Positions 34,879-43,063 of a DNA stretch of 64,000 nt are shown piece after piece. This stretch comes from Rathayibacter sp. VKM Ac-2856 (lineage in GTDB: Bacteria; Actinomycetota; Actinomycetes; Actinomycetales; Microbacteriaceae), in contig NZ_JABMLF010000001.1 of the NCBI RefSeq assembly GCF_013205055.1, forward strand, positions 744,001 to 808,000, in the 5' to 3' direction. The notes beneath the pieces are model-generated. The model saw nothing but the letters and a program-made list of their open reading frames with translations, was not told the origin of the DNA and did not search any database. How positions within the stretch are numbered: the stretch's first letter is position 1; each line of letters opens with the position of its first letter. Made by a program: the position numbers and the translations under genes.

Positions 34879-34884
34879 AGGATA
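34879..34884 (-). promoter_or_regulatory. Predicted -10 of the leuL-leuCD-murA transcript
   Basis: TATCCT on the minus strand, preceded by GC and followed after 6 nt by the leader ATG. No good -35 hexamer is seen. The position predicts a leaderless leader-peptide mRNA. Confidence 0.5.
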
Positions 34885-34947
34885 GCACCGCGCCGGCGCG
34901 CGGCCGGGAGGAGCGCGGGGGTCGAGCACCGCGCGGCGCGCTCGCGC

Positions 34948-35514
34948 TCAGGGGGCGACGAGCATCGCGATCAGCACCGCGGGGACGACCAGCAGCGCCG
35001 CCGCTCCCACCACCACGCCGCCGACGACGAAGACCGCGGCCACCGCGGCGCCGACCATCCCGACGAAGCCGGAGCGCCGCTTCACCGGCAGCGCCTCGTG
35101 CTCGAACCACTCGCCGTCGAGGGGGTCGGGCGACTCCTCCTCGAAGCGCACGGCCTCGTCGATGCGGGCGGGGAGCGCGGCGAGCATCATCGCGGCGTGC
35201 GGCGACTCGGCCGCGAGCTCGAGCGGCCGGACCAGTGCGCGCTCCGCGAACTCGAACGGGTCCTCGTCGGTGCGCACCAGCGCGCGCTCGAAGGCCCGCC
35301 GCTCCTCGGGGGCGGCGCAGTTCTCGATCAGGTAGCCCCAGCGCCCGGCCTCGATGAGGTCGCCGGAGCGCCGGTACAGCTCGGACAGGAGGACGCGGGG
35401 GTCGATCCAGGTGGGGTCGGCCTCGACACAGCGCTCGAGCAGCGACACGGCTCCTCGGACGTCCCCCTCTGCGAAGCGCGTCTTCGCGCGATCGAGAGCC
35501 TCGACGGTGTCCAT
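34948..35514 (-). CDS. TPR-like protein with C-terminal membrane segments
   Basis: A 188-residue protein of unknown function. Residues 1-55 look like a tetratricopeptide pair ([20 protein letters not shown], then [22 protein letters not shown]), as in actinobacterial proteins I remember as DUF6584. A middle acidic region follows, and the last 45 residues are a long hydrophobic stretch, rich in Val, Ala and Gly, that can form one or two membrane helices ending at the C-terminus. CATACT (35521-35526) lies exactly 6 nt before the ATG at 35514. It stands between leuL and the PP2C gene and probably forms its own unit. Confidence 0.72.
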   Translation of the reverse strand: MDTVEALDRAKTRFAEGDVRGAVSLLERCVEADPTWIDPRVLLSELYRRSGDLIEAGRWGYLIENCAAPEERRAFERALVRTDEDPFEFAERALVRPLELAAESPHAAMMLAALPARIDEAVRFEEESPDPLDGEWFEHEALPVKRRSGFVGMVGAAVAAVFVVGGVVVGAAALLVVPAVLIAMLVAP

Positions 35515-35612
35515 CCCTCCAGTATGCCCATCCACAGCCCGGCTCTGCAGTCCCGGATCGGAGTGGCTGACACCTGTCCGAGGGTCAGGACTACTGGAGA
35601 ACGATCGACAGC

Positions 35613-36389
35613 TCAGTCGCGGGGCGCGAGCACGGCGTCGACCACGACGACCGTCACGTTGTCGCGGCCACCGGCCTCGACCGCCGCGCGCACGAGCGCC
35701 TCGGCGAGGTCGACGCCGTCCAGCTCGCCGGCGTCGCGGCGGGCGAAGAACCCGGCGATGCGCGCGTCCGACAGCTCCTTGGTGAGTCCGTCGGAGCAGA
35801 GCAGGTAGCTCGCCCGGGGCACGATCGGCAGGGTCCAGACGTCGGTCTCGACCTCGTCGTCGGCGCCGAGCGCGCGGGTGACGATGTTGCGGTCCGGGTG
35901 CGACTCCGCCGCCTCGCGGCTGAGCAGCCCGGCGGAGACCAGCTCCTGGACCGCGGAGTGATCGACGGTGAGCTGCTGGATCCCCGCGCCGTCCCAGCGG
36001 TAGACCCGCGAGTCGCCGACGTTGAAGAGCGCCCACTCGGCCGGGCCGTCGCCGGCCGGTCGCGTCAGGGCCAGGCCGGTCAGCGTCGTGCCGCAGAGGG
36101 CTCCGCCGACGTCGAGGTCGCGGACGGCGGCGTTCGCGGTCTCGACGCGGGTGAAGACGTCCGCCACCGGTCCGATCGCGTCCGGGGTGCTCGCGTTCAG
36201 GCTCTCGACGGCGGTGGAGCTCGCCAGATCGCCGCGCGCGTGCCCGCCCATGCCGTCGGCGACGGCGACCAGGGTCGCACCGACGAGGAGCGCGTCCTCG
36301 TTCACGCGGCGCACGGCGCCGACGTCGGTGCTGCTCGAGACCGTCAGGCGGAGGACGCCCTGCGGGAGGTCGACCGTCGTCGTCGTCAT
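35613..36389 (-). CDS. PP2C family serine/threonine phosphatase
   Basis: A 258-residue cytoplasmic metal-dependent protein phosphatase of the Stp/PstP kind. Metal-binding motifs are seen in order: RRVNEDALL, VADGMGGHARGD (near residue 42), LFNVGDSRVYRW, LLCSDGLTKEL and GGRDNVTVVVV. It lacks the transmembrane and extracellular parts of mycobacterial PstP. It begins 7 bp after the terC stop, so it is cotranscribed with that gene. Partner kinases are not in the window. Confidence 0.93.
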   Translation of the reverse strand: MTTTTVDLPQGVLRLTVSSSTDVGAVRRVNEDALLVGATLVAVADGMGGHARGDLASSTAVESLNASTPDAIGPVADVFTRVETANAAVRDLDVGGALCGTTLTGLALTRPAGDGPAEWALFNVGDSRVYRWDGAGIQQLTVDHSAVQELVSAGLLSREAAESHPDRNIVTRALGADDEVETDVWTLPIVPRASYLLCSDGLTKELSDARIAGFFARRDAGELDGVDLAEALVRAAVEAGGRDNVTVVVVDAVLAPRD

Positions 36390-36396
36390 CGTCGGC

Positions 36397-37440
36397 TCAC
36401 TTCTTCTCGGCGCGGTCCTGCCGGTCGGCGTCGGCGACGACCTCCGGGTGGCCGTCGTGCAGCTCGATGTGGGAGTGCTCGCGGCGCATCTTGATCAGGC
36501 TCGCGACCGTGGCGACCGTCATGCTCACGACGATGACGGCGAGCGAGGTGATGGTGTCGATGTCCCAGACCGGCAGCGGCTCGCCGCCGTTGAGGAAGGG
36601 CAGGTCGTTCTCGTGCAGGGCGTGAAGCACGAGCTTCACGCCGATGAAGGCGAGGATGAACGCGATGCCGTACTTGAGGTACTCGAGCTTGTCGATCAGG
36701 CCGCCGAGCAGGAAGTAGAGCTGGCGCAGGCCCATCAGAGCGAAGATGTTCGCGGTGAAGACGATGAACGGGCTCTCGGTGATGCCGAAGATCGCGGGGA
36801 TCGAATCCAGCGCGAAGAGCAGGTCGGTCGAGCCGATCGCGAGGAACACGATCAGCATCGGGGTGAAGTACTTCGTGCCGTTCTTCACCGTGCGGATCTT
36901 CGAGCCGTCGAACTCGTCCGAGATCTTCACGCGCTTGCGCAGCAGGCGGATGAGCAGGTTGTCGGTGCCCTCGTTCTCGTCCTCCTTGCCGAACGCCTGG
37001 TTCCACGCCGTGTAGACGAGGAAGGCGCCGAAGAGGTAGAAGATCCAGCTGAAGCTCTCGATCAGCTGGGCGCCGAGGAGGATGAAGACCCCGCGGAAGA
37101 CCAGCGCGATGATGATGCCCACCATCAGCACCTCCTGCTGGTACTTCGGCGGCACCGCGAAGCGGCCCATGATGATCACGAAGACGAACAGGTTGTCGAT
37201 CGACAGGCTGTACTCGGTGAGCCAGCCGGCGACGAACTGGCCGGCCACCTCTCCCCCGCCCAGCAGCAGCATCACCAGGGCGAAGATCAGCGCGAGCGTG
37301 ACGTAGAAGCCGACCCACAGGCCGGACTCCTTCAGGCTCGGCACGTGCGGCCGCTTGTAGACCAGCAGGAGGTCCGCGGCCAGGATCAGGCTGAGGACGA
37401 CGAACGAGCCGGTCACGAACCAGACGGGCAGCTCTTGCAT
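36397..37440 (-). CDS. TerC/Alx family integral membrane protein
   Basis: A 347-residue protein with about nine membrane helices, family of TerC and Alx, which are implicated in metal (manganese) export and in tellurite resistance clusters. Typical segments are YSLSIDNLFVFVIIMGRFAVP and GSTDLLFALDSIPAIFGIT, whose acidic residues are conserved for ion transport. The C-terminal 35 residues are polar and cytoplasmic. The ATG at 37440 has GGAAGG about 6 nt upstream. The 60-bp leader has a GGGTGAG/CTCACCC stem (37454-37480) but no recognisable yybP-ykoY riboswitch. A PP2C phosphatase follows. Confidence 0.9.
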   Translation of the reverse strand: MQELPVWFVTGSFVVLSLILAADLLLVYKRPHVPSLKESGLWVGFYVTLALIFALVMLLLGGGEVAGQFVAGWLTEYSLSIDNLFVFVIIMGRFAVPPKYQQEVLMVGIIIALVFRGVFILLGAQLIESFSWIFYLFGAFLVYTAWNQAFGKEDENEGTDNLLIRLLRKRVKISDEFDGSKIRTVKNGTKYFTPMLIVFLAIGSTDLLFALDSIPAIFGITESPFIVFTANIFALMGLRQLYFLLGGLIDKLEYLKYGIAFILAFIGVKLVLHALHENDLPFLNGGEPLPVWDIDTITSLAVIVVSMTVATVASLIKMRREHSHIELHDGHPEVVADADRQDRAEKK

Positions 37441-37499
37441 GGGGACCTTCCGAGGGTGAGGGATTCCTACGGTCTCACCCCGGGGAGCGGGCCGTTAAA

Positions 37500-37537
37500 C
37501 GAGAAGAACCCCCGGCCATGACCGGGGGTTCTTCTCG
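37500..37537 (-). terminator. Strong terminator after tRNA-Glu
   Basis: A perfect 16-bp stem, CGAGAAGAACCCCCGG (37500-37515) with its complement at 37522-37537, and a 6-nt loop. On the minus strand it starts 9 nt after the tRNA 3' end and is followed by TTTAA. It separates the tRNA from terC. Confidence 0.9.
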
Positions 37538-37545
37538 TGTTGCCG

Positions 37546-37621
37546 TGGTGACCCCAGCGGGATTTGAACCCGCGTTACCGCCGTGAGAGGGCGACGTCCT
37601 AGGCCGCTAAACGATGGGGCC
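37546..37621 (-). tRNA. tRNA-Glu (anticodon CTC)
   Basis: A full cloverleaf of 76 nt including an encoded CCA end. The acceptor stem GGCCCCA pairs with TGGGGTC (one G-T), the anticodon loop reads CTCTCAC flanked by TCGCC and GGCGG, giving anticodon CTC for GAG codons, and the T arm reads GCGGG TTCAAAT CCCGC. GAG is by far the commonest glutamate codon in these genes. Confidence 0.97.
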
Positions 37622-37640
37622 GCGTTTTTGCAACTCGAAG

Positions 37641-37670
37641 AGTGTTGCACACGGATCCGCCCCGGTGCAA
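37641..37670 (-). promoter_or_regulatory. Candidate promoter of tRNA-Glu
   Basis: On the minus strand TTGCAC (37670-37665) is a good -35; 17-18 bp later AACACT/CAACAC (37647-37641) is a possible -10, about 20 nt before the tRNA. The -10 is weak. Confidence 0.4.
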
Positions 37671-37705
37671 ATCGAGCGGGCGCCCGACCGCGTTCCACGA
37701 CCGTC

Positions 37706-37734
37706 TTGCACGGCGGCGGGCGCCGCGACAGGCT
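37706..37734 (+). promoter_or_regulatory. Promoter of the metallo-hydrolase gene, leaderless
   Basis: TTGCAC (37706-37711), 17-bp spacer, CAGGCT (37729-37734), then 6 nt to the ATG at 37741. This is the best -35/-10 pair in the window and shows that the -10-to-start distance seen elsewhere fits a real promoter. Confidence 0.6.
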
Positions 37735-37740
37735 CGAGGC

Positions 37741-38379
37741 ATGCGACTGACCAAGCTCGAGCACGCCACCGTCCTCGTCGAGGAGGCGGGCTCGCGGCTC
37801 GTCCTCGACCCCGGCTCCTTCACCCGCGCGCTGGAGGGGACCGCCGAGACCGTCGCGGTCGTCATCACCCACGAGCACGCCGACCACTGGACCGCGGAGC
37901 AGCTGGAGCGGCTGCGCGCGGCGAACCCGGCGCTGCGGATCCTCGGCCCGGCCGGCGTCGCCGCGGCCGCCGAGGGCTTCGACGTGGAGACGGTCGCCGA
38001 GGGCGACGTCGTCGAGGTCGGCCCCTTCGAGCTGCGCTTCTTCGGCTCCCGCCACGCGGTGATCCACTCCTCCATCCCCGTGATCGACAACGTCGGGGTT
38101 CTCGTGAACGGCCGCTTCTACTACGCGGGCGACTCCTTCACCGTGCCGCAGGGCGTCGACGTCGAGGTGCTGGCGGCGCCCTCCGGCGCCCCGTGGATGA
38201 AGATCGCGGAATCGATCGACTACGTCCTCGAGCTCGCGCCCCGGCACGCCTTCGCGACGCACGAGCGCGTGCTGTCCGAGGCGGGGCAGAAGCTCGGGCA
38301 CGACCGCCTCGGCTGGGCGACGCGCGAGGGCGGCGGCGAGTACCACGCGCTCGAGCCGGGCGACGCGCTCGAGCTCTAG
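37741..38379 (+). CDS. Metallo-beta-lactamase-fold hydrolase (UlaG-like)
   Basis: A 212-residue metal-dependent hydrolase. The signature THEHADHWT (near residue 40) supplies the zinc/manganese ligands, later His and Asp ligands are in GSRHAVIH and YYAGDSF, and HAFATHERVL holds the last His. It is shorter than UlaG lactonases and has no gene of sugar metabolism nearby, so the substrate is unknown. The start is set by CAGGCT 6 nt upstream and by the family N-terminus MRLTKLEHATVLVE. Confidence 0.88.
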   Translation: MRLTKLEHATVLVEEAGSRLVLDPGSFTRALEGTAETVAVVITHEHADHWTAEQLERLRAANPALRILGPAGVAAAAEGFDVETVAEGDVVEVGPFELRFFGSRHAVIHSSIPVIDNVGVLVNGRFYYAGDSFTVPQGVDVEVLAAPSGAPWMKIAESIDYVLELAPRHAFATHERVLSEAGQKLGHDRLGWATREGGGEYHALEPGDALEL

Positions 38380-38404
38380 CCGCCGTCCCCGGGCGCCGCG
38401 ATCG

Positions 38405-39703
38405 TCACAGGATGCGCGCGTCGAGGATCTCCGCCTTCTCGAGGTCGGTGCCGGCGGGCAGCACGCCGATCTGGACGAGGGCGCCCTCCTCCACCGCGCC
38501 GTCGGGCACGACGATCGAGGCGTCATCGATGTTCGTCTTCGACGCGTAGAGCGAGACGTCGTCCAGCACCTCGGCCCGGTAGACGCCGTCCACCCAGATC
38601 ACGACCCGCTTCCCGGAGTTCACCAGTGCGCGGCTGAGCGTGACCGCGAGCCGGTCGCCGCTCCGCCGGACGGCGTCGACGCCGTTCAGCCGCTGCTGGA
38701 ACAGCAGGTCGGCCTCCCGCACCTCGACGCCCGACGCCAGCTCGCCGATCTGGACGAGGCCCCCGTCCGCCACGGGAGTCGTGGGGATCATCGTCGCGCC
38801 GCCCGGGACCTCGCGCTTCTGCGAGTAGATCAGACGACCGTCGGCCAGCTCGCCCACGTAGCGCCCGTCCACCCAGACCACGACGCGCTTCCCCGAGTGC
38901 ATCAGCTCGTCGCTCAGCGTCACCTGGAGGCGATCGTGGGCGACCGAGACGTCCATGATCCCGGGCGTCCGGTCGAACGTCGCCTCACGGGGGAAGCGGC
39001 CGTGCTTCTGCAGCTCCTTCAGCTTCGCCACAGCCGGTCGCACGTCGGAGAACGCCATCATCTGCACGGGCTCGTCCGGCATCGTCGTGGCGAAGAAGAC
39101 GCCGACGAGGCGACCGGCGACGATCAGGGGTCCGCCCGAGTCACCGGTCTGCCCGATCTGCTCGGCGCCCCCCGTCGTGCCGGTCGTGTGGATGCCGATG
39201 ATGCCCTTCGGCATCCGGCCCTGCCGCACCACCCACACCTTCTCCCTCCTCTGCAGGGCGAAGAAGTCGTCGCCCATCCCGTAGACCTCGCCGACCGAGC
39301 CGACCCGGTATCCGTCCGGCAGCAGCGCCGGATAGCTCGGCAGCTCCTGCGGCTGGGCGAGCCGGACCAGCTTCATGTCCGCGGGGGCGAGGGAGATCGA
39401 TTCGGCGACGGGGACCTCCGCCCTGATCTCCTCGGCGCCGGGAGTGGGCGCGTACCGGTAGAAGACCCGGTCCGCGGGGCAGTGATCCGCCGTCAGCACC
39501 CAGTCCGCGGCGATCGCGGTCCCCGTGCAGGTCGTCGTCTGCAGACCGAAGAGCGTGCCGTACACCTCCACCACCCACGGCCGATCCGATCGCGTCCCGG
39601 ATCTCAGCGCCTCGGCGGGTGCCGCGGTGAGCACCCCCGCGCCGAGCACGACCGCCAGGACGGCCAGGACCGCCGCCGTCATACGCATCGGTCGAGTCCT
39701 CAT
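38405..39703 (-). CDS. Secreted trypsin-like serine protease with duplicated C-terminal domain
   Basis: A 432-residue exported protein. A Sec signal peptide (about 1-33, ending AEA) precedes an S1 chymotrypsin-fold domain with the triad His74 in TADHC, an Asp in PADMKLVRL and Ser189 in TGDSGGPL. The C-terminal half is two similar copies of about 90 residues (from about 252 and 346), each containing SGKRVVVWVDG or SGKRVVIWVDG followed by an Asp/Gly loop; I do not recognise this domain and it may bind a surface or polymer. Secreted S1 proteases are known virulence or colonisation factors in plant-associated Microbacteriaceae (Pat-1/Chp of Clavibacter), which suggests but does not prove a similar role. 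Confidence 0.88.
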   Translation of the reverse strand: MRTRPMRMTAAVLAVLAVVLGAGVLTAAPAEALRSGTRSDRPWVVEVYGTLFGLQTTTCTGTAIAADWVLTADHCPADRVFYRYAPTPGAEEIRAEVPVAESISLAPADMKLVRLAQPQELPSYPALLPDGYRVGSVGEVYGMGDDFFALQRREKVWVVRQGRMPKGIIGIHTTGTTGGAEQIGQTGDSGGPLIVAGRLVGVFFATTMPDEPVQMMAFSDVRPAVAKLKELQKHGRFPREATFDRTPGIMDVSVAHDRLQVTLSDELMHSGKRVVVWVDGRYVGELADGRLIYSQKREVPGGATMIPTTPVADGGLVQIGELASGVEVREADLLFQQRLNGVDAVRRSGDRLAVTLSRALVNSGKRVVIWVDGVYRAEVLDDVSLYASKTNIDDASIVVPDGAVEEGALVQIGVLPAGTDLEKAEILDARIL

Positions 39704-39838
39704 GCCGTCACCTCTTCCCTCGGGCCCGGTGTCCCGGGGTCGGGTCCCTGGTCGCCCGAGAACGAGATTACGAATCGCTGACGAATCGTCAACTCCGTGG
39801 CGGTCGGACGTCCGTCTGGCGTGTAGCGGGCAGCGGGA

Positions 39839-40333
39839 TCAGGACCGGGCGACGACGTGCTCGAGGTCGGCGCCGAACTCGAACGCGCTCGCCGCCACGG
39901 CGCCGGAGCGCAGCACGGCGGGGAGCCAGAAGCGCGCGTCGTCCCACATGCGGTCGTACGGGACGTCGTCCAGCGGGACGAAGGCGGCGGCGAGCTCGCT
40001 CGACGCGGTCACCTCACCGCTCCAGCGGCGGCAGAGGAAGACGTGCGAGCGCTGACTCCAGGCGGGGCGGTGCGGGAAGAGGTAGTCGAGGGCGCCGCGC
40101 GGCTCGAGGTCGGCGGGATCCGCGTGCAGGCCCACCTCCTCCGCGAGCTCGCGGACGGCCGCCGACACCGGCGACTCCCCCGGCTCGAGCTTGCCGCCGG
40201 GCGCGACGACGCGACCCTCGCCGAGGCCTCGGAGCTTCCGCCCGAGCAGCACCTCGGTGCCGCCGGCCGACTCGCGGAGGACGTAGACGACGCAGACCTC
40301 GGGCAGTGGGTCGATCAGGGGCCGCACGCCCAT
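39839..40333 (-). CDS. Nudix hydrolase, MutT-like
   Basis: A 164-residue Nudix enzyme hydrolysing a nucleoside diphosphate derivative. The Nudix box is visible as GGKLEPGESP followed by RELAEEVGL (about residues 47-69), with the Gly, Glu and REL-EE residues intact. The set VVYVLRESAGGTEVLLGRK and YDRMWDDARFWLP resembles MutT/MTH1-type 8-oxo-dGTPases, but the specificity cannot be fixed. ATG at 40333 has GGAGG about 6 nt upstream. It lies divergent from the M20 peptidase. Confidence 0.9.
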   Translation of the reverse strand: MGVRPLIDPLPEVCVVYVLRESAGGTEVLLGRKLRGLGEGRVVAPGGKLEPGESPVSAAVRELAEEVGLHADPADLEPRGALDYLFPHRPAWSQRSHVFLCRRWSGEVTASSELAAAFVPLDDVPYDRMWDDARFWLPAVLRSGAVAASAFEFGADLEHVVARS

Positions 40334-40390
40334 GCCGCACCTCCGCTCCCCGGGTCCGAGGGGTCGGGACCGCCGTCGTAGGCTAGCCCG

Positions 40391-41743
40391 GTGACGACGA
40401 CCGCGCTCGAGCGCTTCCAGGCCCTGCTGCGGGTCGACACGGTGTCGCACTCCGACGAGTCCGAGACCGACTGGAGCCGGTTCCGCGTCTTCCGCGAGCT
40501 GCTCGAGCAGCTCTACCCGGCGCTGCACGCCGCCCTCGAGTGCGAGACGGTGGCCGGCCACTCCCTGCTCTGGCGCTGGCGCGGCACCGAGGACGGCGAC
40601 CCGTCCGTGCTGATGGCCCACTACGACGTGGTCAGCGTCACGCCCGACGACTGGTCGATCGCCCCCTTCGCCGCCGACACCGTCCTCCGTCCCGACGGGC
40701 GCACCGCCGTCGTCGGCCGCGGCGCACTGGACGACAAGGGCTCGCTCGTGACCCTGCTCGAGGCCGTCGAGGCGGCCGTGCTGCGGGGCGAGCGGCCCCG
40801 GCGCGACGTCTACCTGGTCTCCACCCACAACGAGGAGACGGCCGGCGACGGCGCGCCCTCGATCGTCGCGCTGCTCGCGGCCCGCGGCGTCCGCCCCCGC
40901 TTCGTGCTCGACGAGGGCGGCAACGTCCGCCGCGGCATCGTCCCCGGCGTCTCGACCCCGATCGCGGTCATCGGCGTCACCGAGCGCGGCATCATGAATC
41001 TCGAGCTGACCTGCCGGGACGCCGGCGGGCACGCCTCCGCCCCGCCGCCCCTGCCGGGCATGCTCGCCACGCAGCGCCTCGCCCGGGCGATCCACCGCCT
41101 CACCGAGAACCCGTTCCCCTCGACGCTGCCCGAGCCGATCGCCGAGCTGGTGCGCGCCGCCGCGCCCCGCGCCGACGCCGCGCACGCCGTCTGGTACGCC
41201 CGACCCCACGAGCACCCCGAGGCCGTCATCGGCGCGCTGGCCGGGCACTCGAACCGCTCCGCCGCGATGCTGCGGACCACGGTCGCCATCACGCAGCTGC
41301 GCGGCAGCACCGGCGCGAACGTCCTCGCCTCCACGGCGAGCGCGGTGGCGAACGTGCGGATCAACCCGGGCGGCACCGTCGCCGGCGTCGTCGAGCGGAT
41401 CCGCGCCGTGATCGACGACCCCGAGGTCGAGATCGAGGTGCGCGTCGCGCACGAGCCCTCCCCCGTCTCCCCCACCGGCGAGCCCGGCGACGGCGGCCCC
41501 TACGACGTGCTCCGCGGCGTCGTGCAGGAGGTCTTCCCCGACGCGATCGTCGCGCCCTACGTGCAGACCGGCGGCAGCGACGCCCGGCACTTCCACGCGA
41601 TCAGCGACGGGGTCTACCGCTTCATCCCGTTCGAGATCAGTCCGCAGCAGCAGCTGGGCATCCACGGCGCCGACGAGTCGGTCGAGGTCGACCAGTTCGA
41701 GCGCGCCATCGCCTTCTACGCGCGGCTCCTGCTCGAGCTCTGA
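40391..41743 (+). CDS. M20/M25/M40 family metallopeptidase
   Basis: A 450-residue zinc dipeptidase/deacylase. Metal ligands are in LMAHYDVVSV (His, near residue 76), GALDDKGSL (bridging Asp), STHNEETAGDG (catalytic Glu and ligand), VLDEGGNV and the C-terminal QQLGIHGADESV (last His). The dimerisation domain with ECHASAPP-like GHASAPPPLPG is in the middle. It resembles carboxypeptidase PM20-type enzymes; the substrate is unknown. TAGGCT (40379-40384) lies 6 nt before the GTG at 40391, which fixes this start. The following 283 bp contain no gene that I can support. Confidence 0.92.
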   Translation: MTTTALERFQALLRVDTVSHSDESETDWSRFRVFRELLEQLYPALHAALECETVAGHSLLWRWRGTEDGDPSVLMAHYDVVSVTPDDWSIAPFAADTVLRPDGRTAVVGRGALDDKGSLVTLLEAVEAAVLRGERPRRDVYLVSTHNEETAGDGAPSIVALLAARGVRPRFVLDEGGNVRRGIVPGVSTPIAVIGVTERGIMNLELTCRDAGGHASAPPPLPGMLATQRLARAIHRLTENPFPSTLPEPIAELVRAAAPRADAAHAVWYARPHEHPEAVIGALAGHSNRSAAMLRTTVAITQLRGSTGANVLASTASAVANVRINPGGTVAGVVERIRAVIDDPEVEIEVRVAHEPSPVSPTGEPGDGGPYDVLRGVVQEVFPDAIVAPYVQTGGSDARHFHAISDGVYRFIPFEISPQQQLGIHGADESVEVDQFERAIAFYARLLLEL

Positions 41744-42026
41744 GCGTCGGCTCCCCGCTGACGGCGTCCCTCCTGGAGCCGGGCCGTCGCTTCCCGGTGC
41801 GTTCTCTGAGCACCGGCTGAGGATCGAGCCGTCGTGCGGCGCCGTTCCTGGGAGATCCGTTCGATGACGCGCCGGGCTTCGTTGGCCGTCCGTTCATCCC
41901 GCGATGATGGACTGAGCTCCGCGGGTGCAGGTCACGGCCCGCGGAACGCAGTACAGCACCATGCGACATCCCGTACCGACGCCGGCCCGTTCGAGCCGGC
42001 CCCACCGATCGTGGAACCCGAGGATC

Positions 42027-42980
42027 ATGACTGTCCGCCAGGCCGAGTACCCCCGGCCGAACCACTTCGTCCTTCACCTCAGCGACACCCACTTCATCGC
42101 CGGAGACGGCGGGCTGTACGGCTCCGACGTCGACAGCGAGGCGCAGCTCCGCCGCCTGTTCGACGAGCTGGAGGCCTCGGGCGGCCGCCCGGAGGCGATC
42201 GTCATCACCGGCGACCTGGCCGACAAGGGCGAGCCGGAGGCGTACGCGAAGCTGCGCGCCGTCGTCGAGCCGGCCGCGACCCGTCTGGGCGCGGAGGTGA
42301 TCTGGGTGATGGGCAACCACGACGACCGCGGCGCCTTCCGCTCGGGTCTGCTCGACCAGCTGCCGACGACGCAGCCGATCGACCGCGTGCACGACGTGAA
42401 CGGGCTGCGCATCATCGCGCTCGACTCGACCGTGCCCGGCGCCCACTACGGCGAGATCTCGGACGCCCAGCTCGACTGGCTCGCCGAGGAGCTGTCGAGC
42501 CCCGCTCCGCACGGCACGATCCTCGCGATGCACCACCCGCCGGTCCCGAGCGTGCTCGACCTGTCCGTGCTCGTCGAGCTGCGCGACCAGCCCGCGCTGG
42601 CCGAGGTGCTCGAGGGCTCCGACGTCCGCAGCATCATCGCCGGGCACCTGCACTACTCCTCGACCGCGACCTTCGCCGGGATCCCCGTCTCGGTCGCGTC
42701 GGCCACCTGCTACACGCAGGACCTCAACGTGCCGGTCGGCGGCACCCGCGCCCGCGACTCGGCGCAGGCCTTCAACCTGATCCACGTGTACGACGGCACG
42801 GTGCTGCACTCGGTGGTGCCGATCGGCGCGTCGACCGAGGTGTCCTACGTCTCGGCGAACGAGACGGAGCGGATCCTCGCGGCGCACGGCGTCGAGATCG
42901 CCCCGGCCACGGCCGCGCCGATCGAGCAGGCCGAGAAGCTCTACCCGCCCGTCGCGGAGCCGGTCGGCGTCAGCGCCTAG
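42027..42980 (+). CDS. Calcineurin-like phosphodiesterase, CpdA-type
   Basis: A 317-residue metallophosphoesterase of the 3',5'-cyclic nucleotide phosphodiesterase group. The metal-binding motifs are HLSDTHF (near 18), [24 protein letters not shown] and IAGHLHYSS, all intact. GAGGAT stands 5-6 nt before the ATG at 42027, preferred over a start at 41925. Its last eight codons and stop lie in the first of three 28-bp tandem repeats; only this first copy keeps the TAG stop. The physiological substrate is not known; Rv0805-type enzymes also act on other phosphodiesters. Confidence 0.9.
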   Translation: MTVRQAEYPRPNHFVLHLSDTHFIAGDGGLYGSDVDSEAQLRRLFDELEASGGRPEAIVITGDLADKGEPEAYAKLRAVVEPAATRLGAEVIWVMGNHDDRGAFRSGLLDQLPTTQPIDRVHDVNGLRIIALDSTVPGAHYGEISDAQLDWLAEELSSPAPHGTILAMHHPPVPSVLDLSVLVELRDQPALAEVLEGSDVRSIIAGHLHYSSTATFAGIPVSVASATCYTQDLNVPVGGTRARDSAQAFNLIHVYDGTVLHSVVPIGASTEVSYVSANETERILAAHGVEIAPATAAPIEQAEKLYPPVAEPVGVSA

Positions 42981-43036
42981 CGCGGAGCCGGTCGGCGTCA
43001 GCGCCCAGCGCGGAGCCGGTCGGCGTCAGCGCCCAG
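42954..43036. repeat. Three 28-bp tandem repeats across the end of the phosphodiesterase gene
   Basis: Copies start with GCGGAGCCGG at 42954, 42982 and 43010. The first carries the stop codon as CCTAG; in the other two this reads CCCAG. The repeats occupy most of the gap to the Stealth gene stop at 43064. Confidence 0.88.
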
Positions 43037-43063
43037 GCGCTGCGCCGCCCGGCCGGGCCGCGC

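Noticed and set aside
37441-37499. A manganese riboswitch (yybP-ykoY) in the short terC leader.
   Set aside because: Only one simple stem is visible and the conserved loop sequences are missing; the space is also limited by the tRNA terminator.
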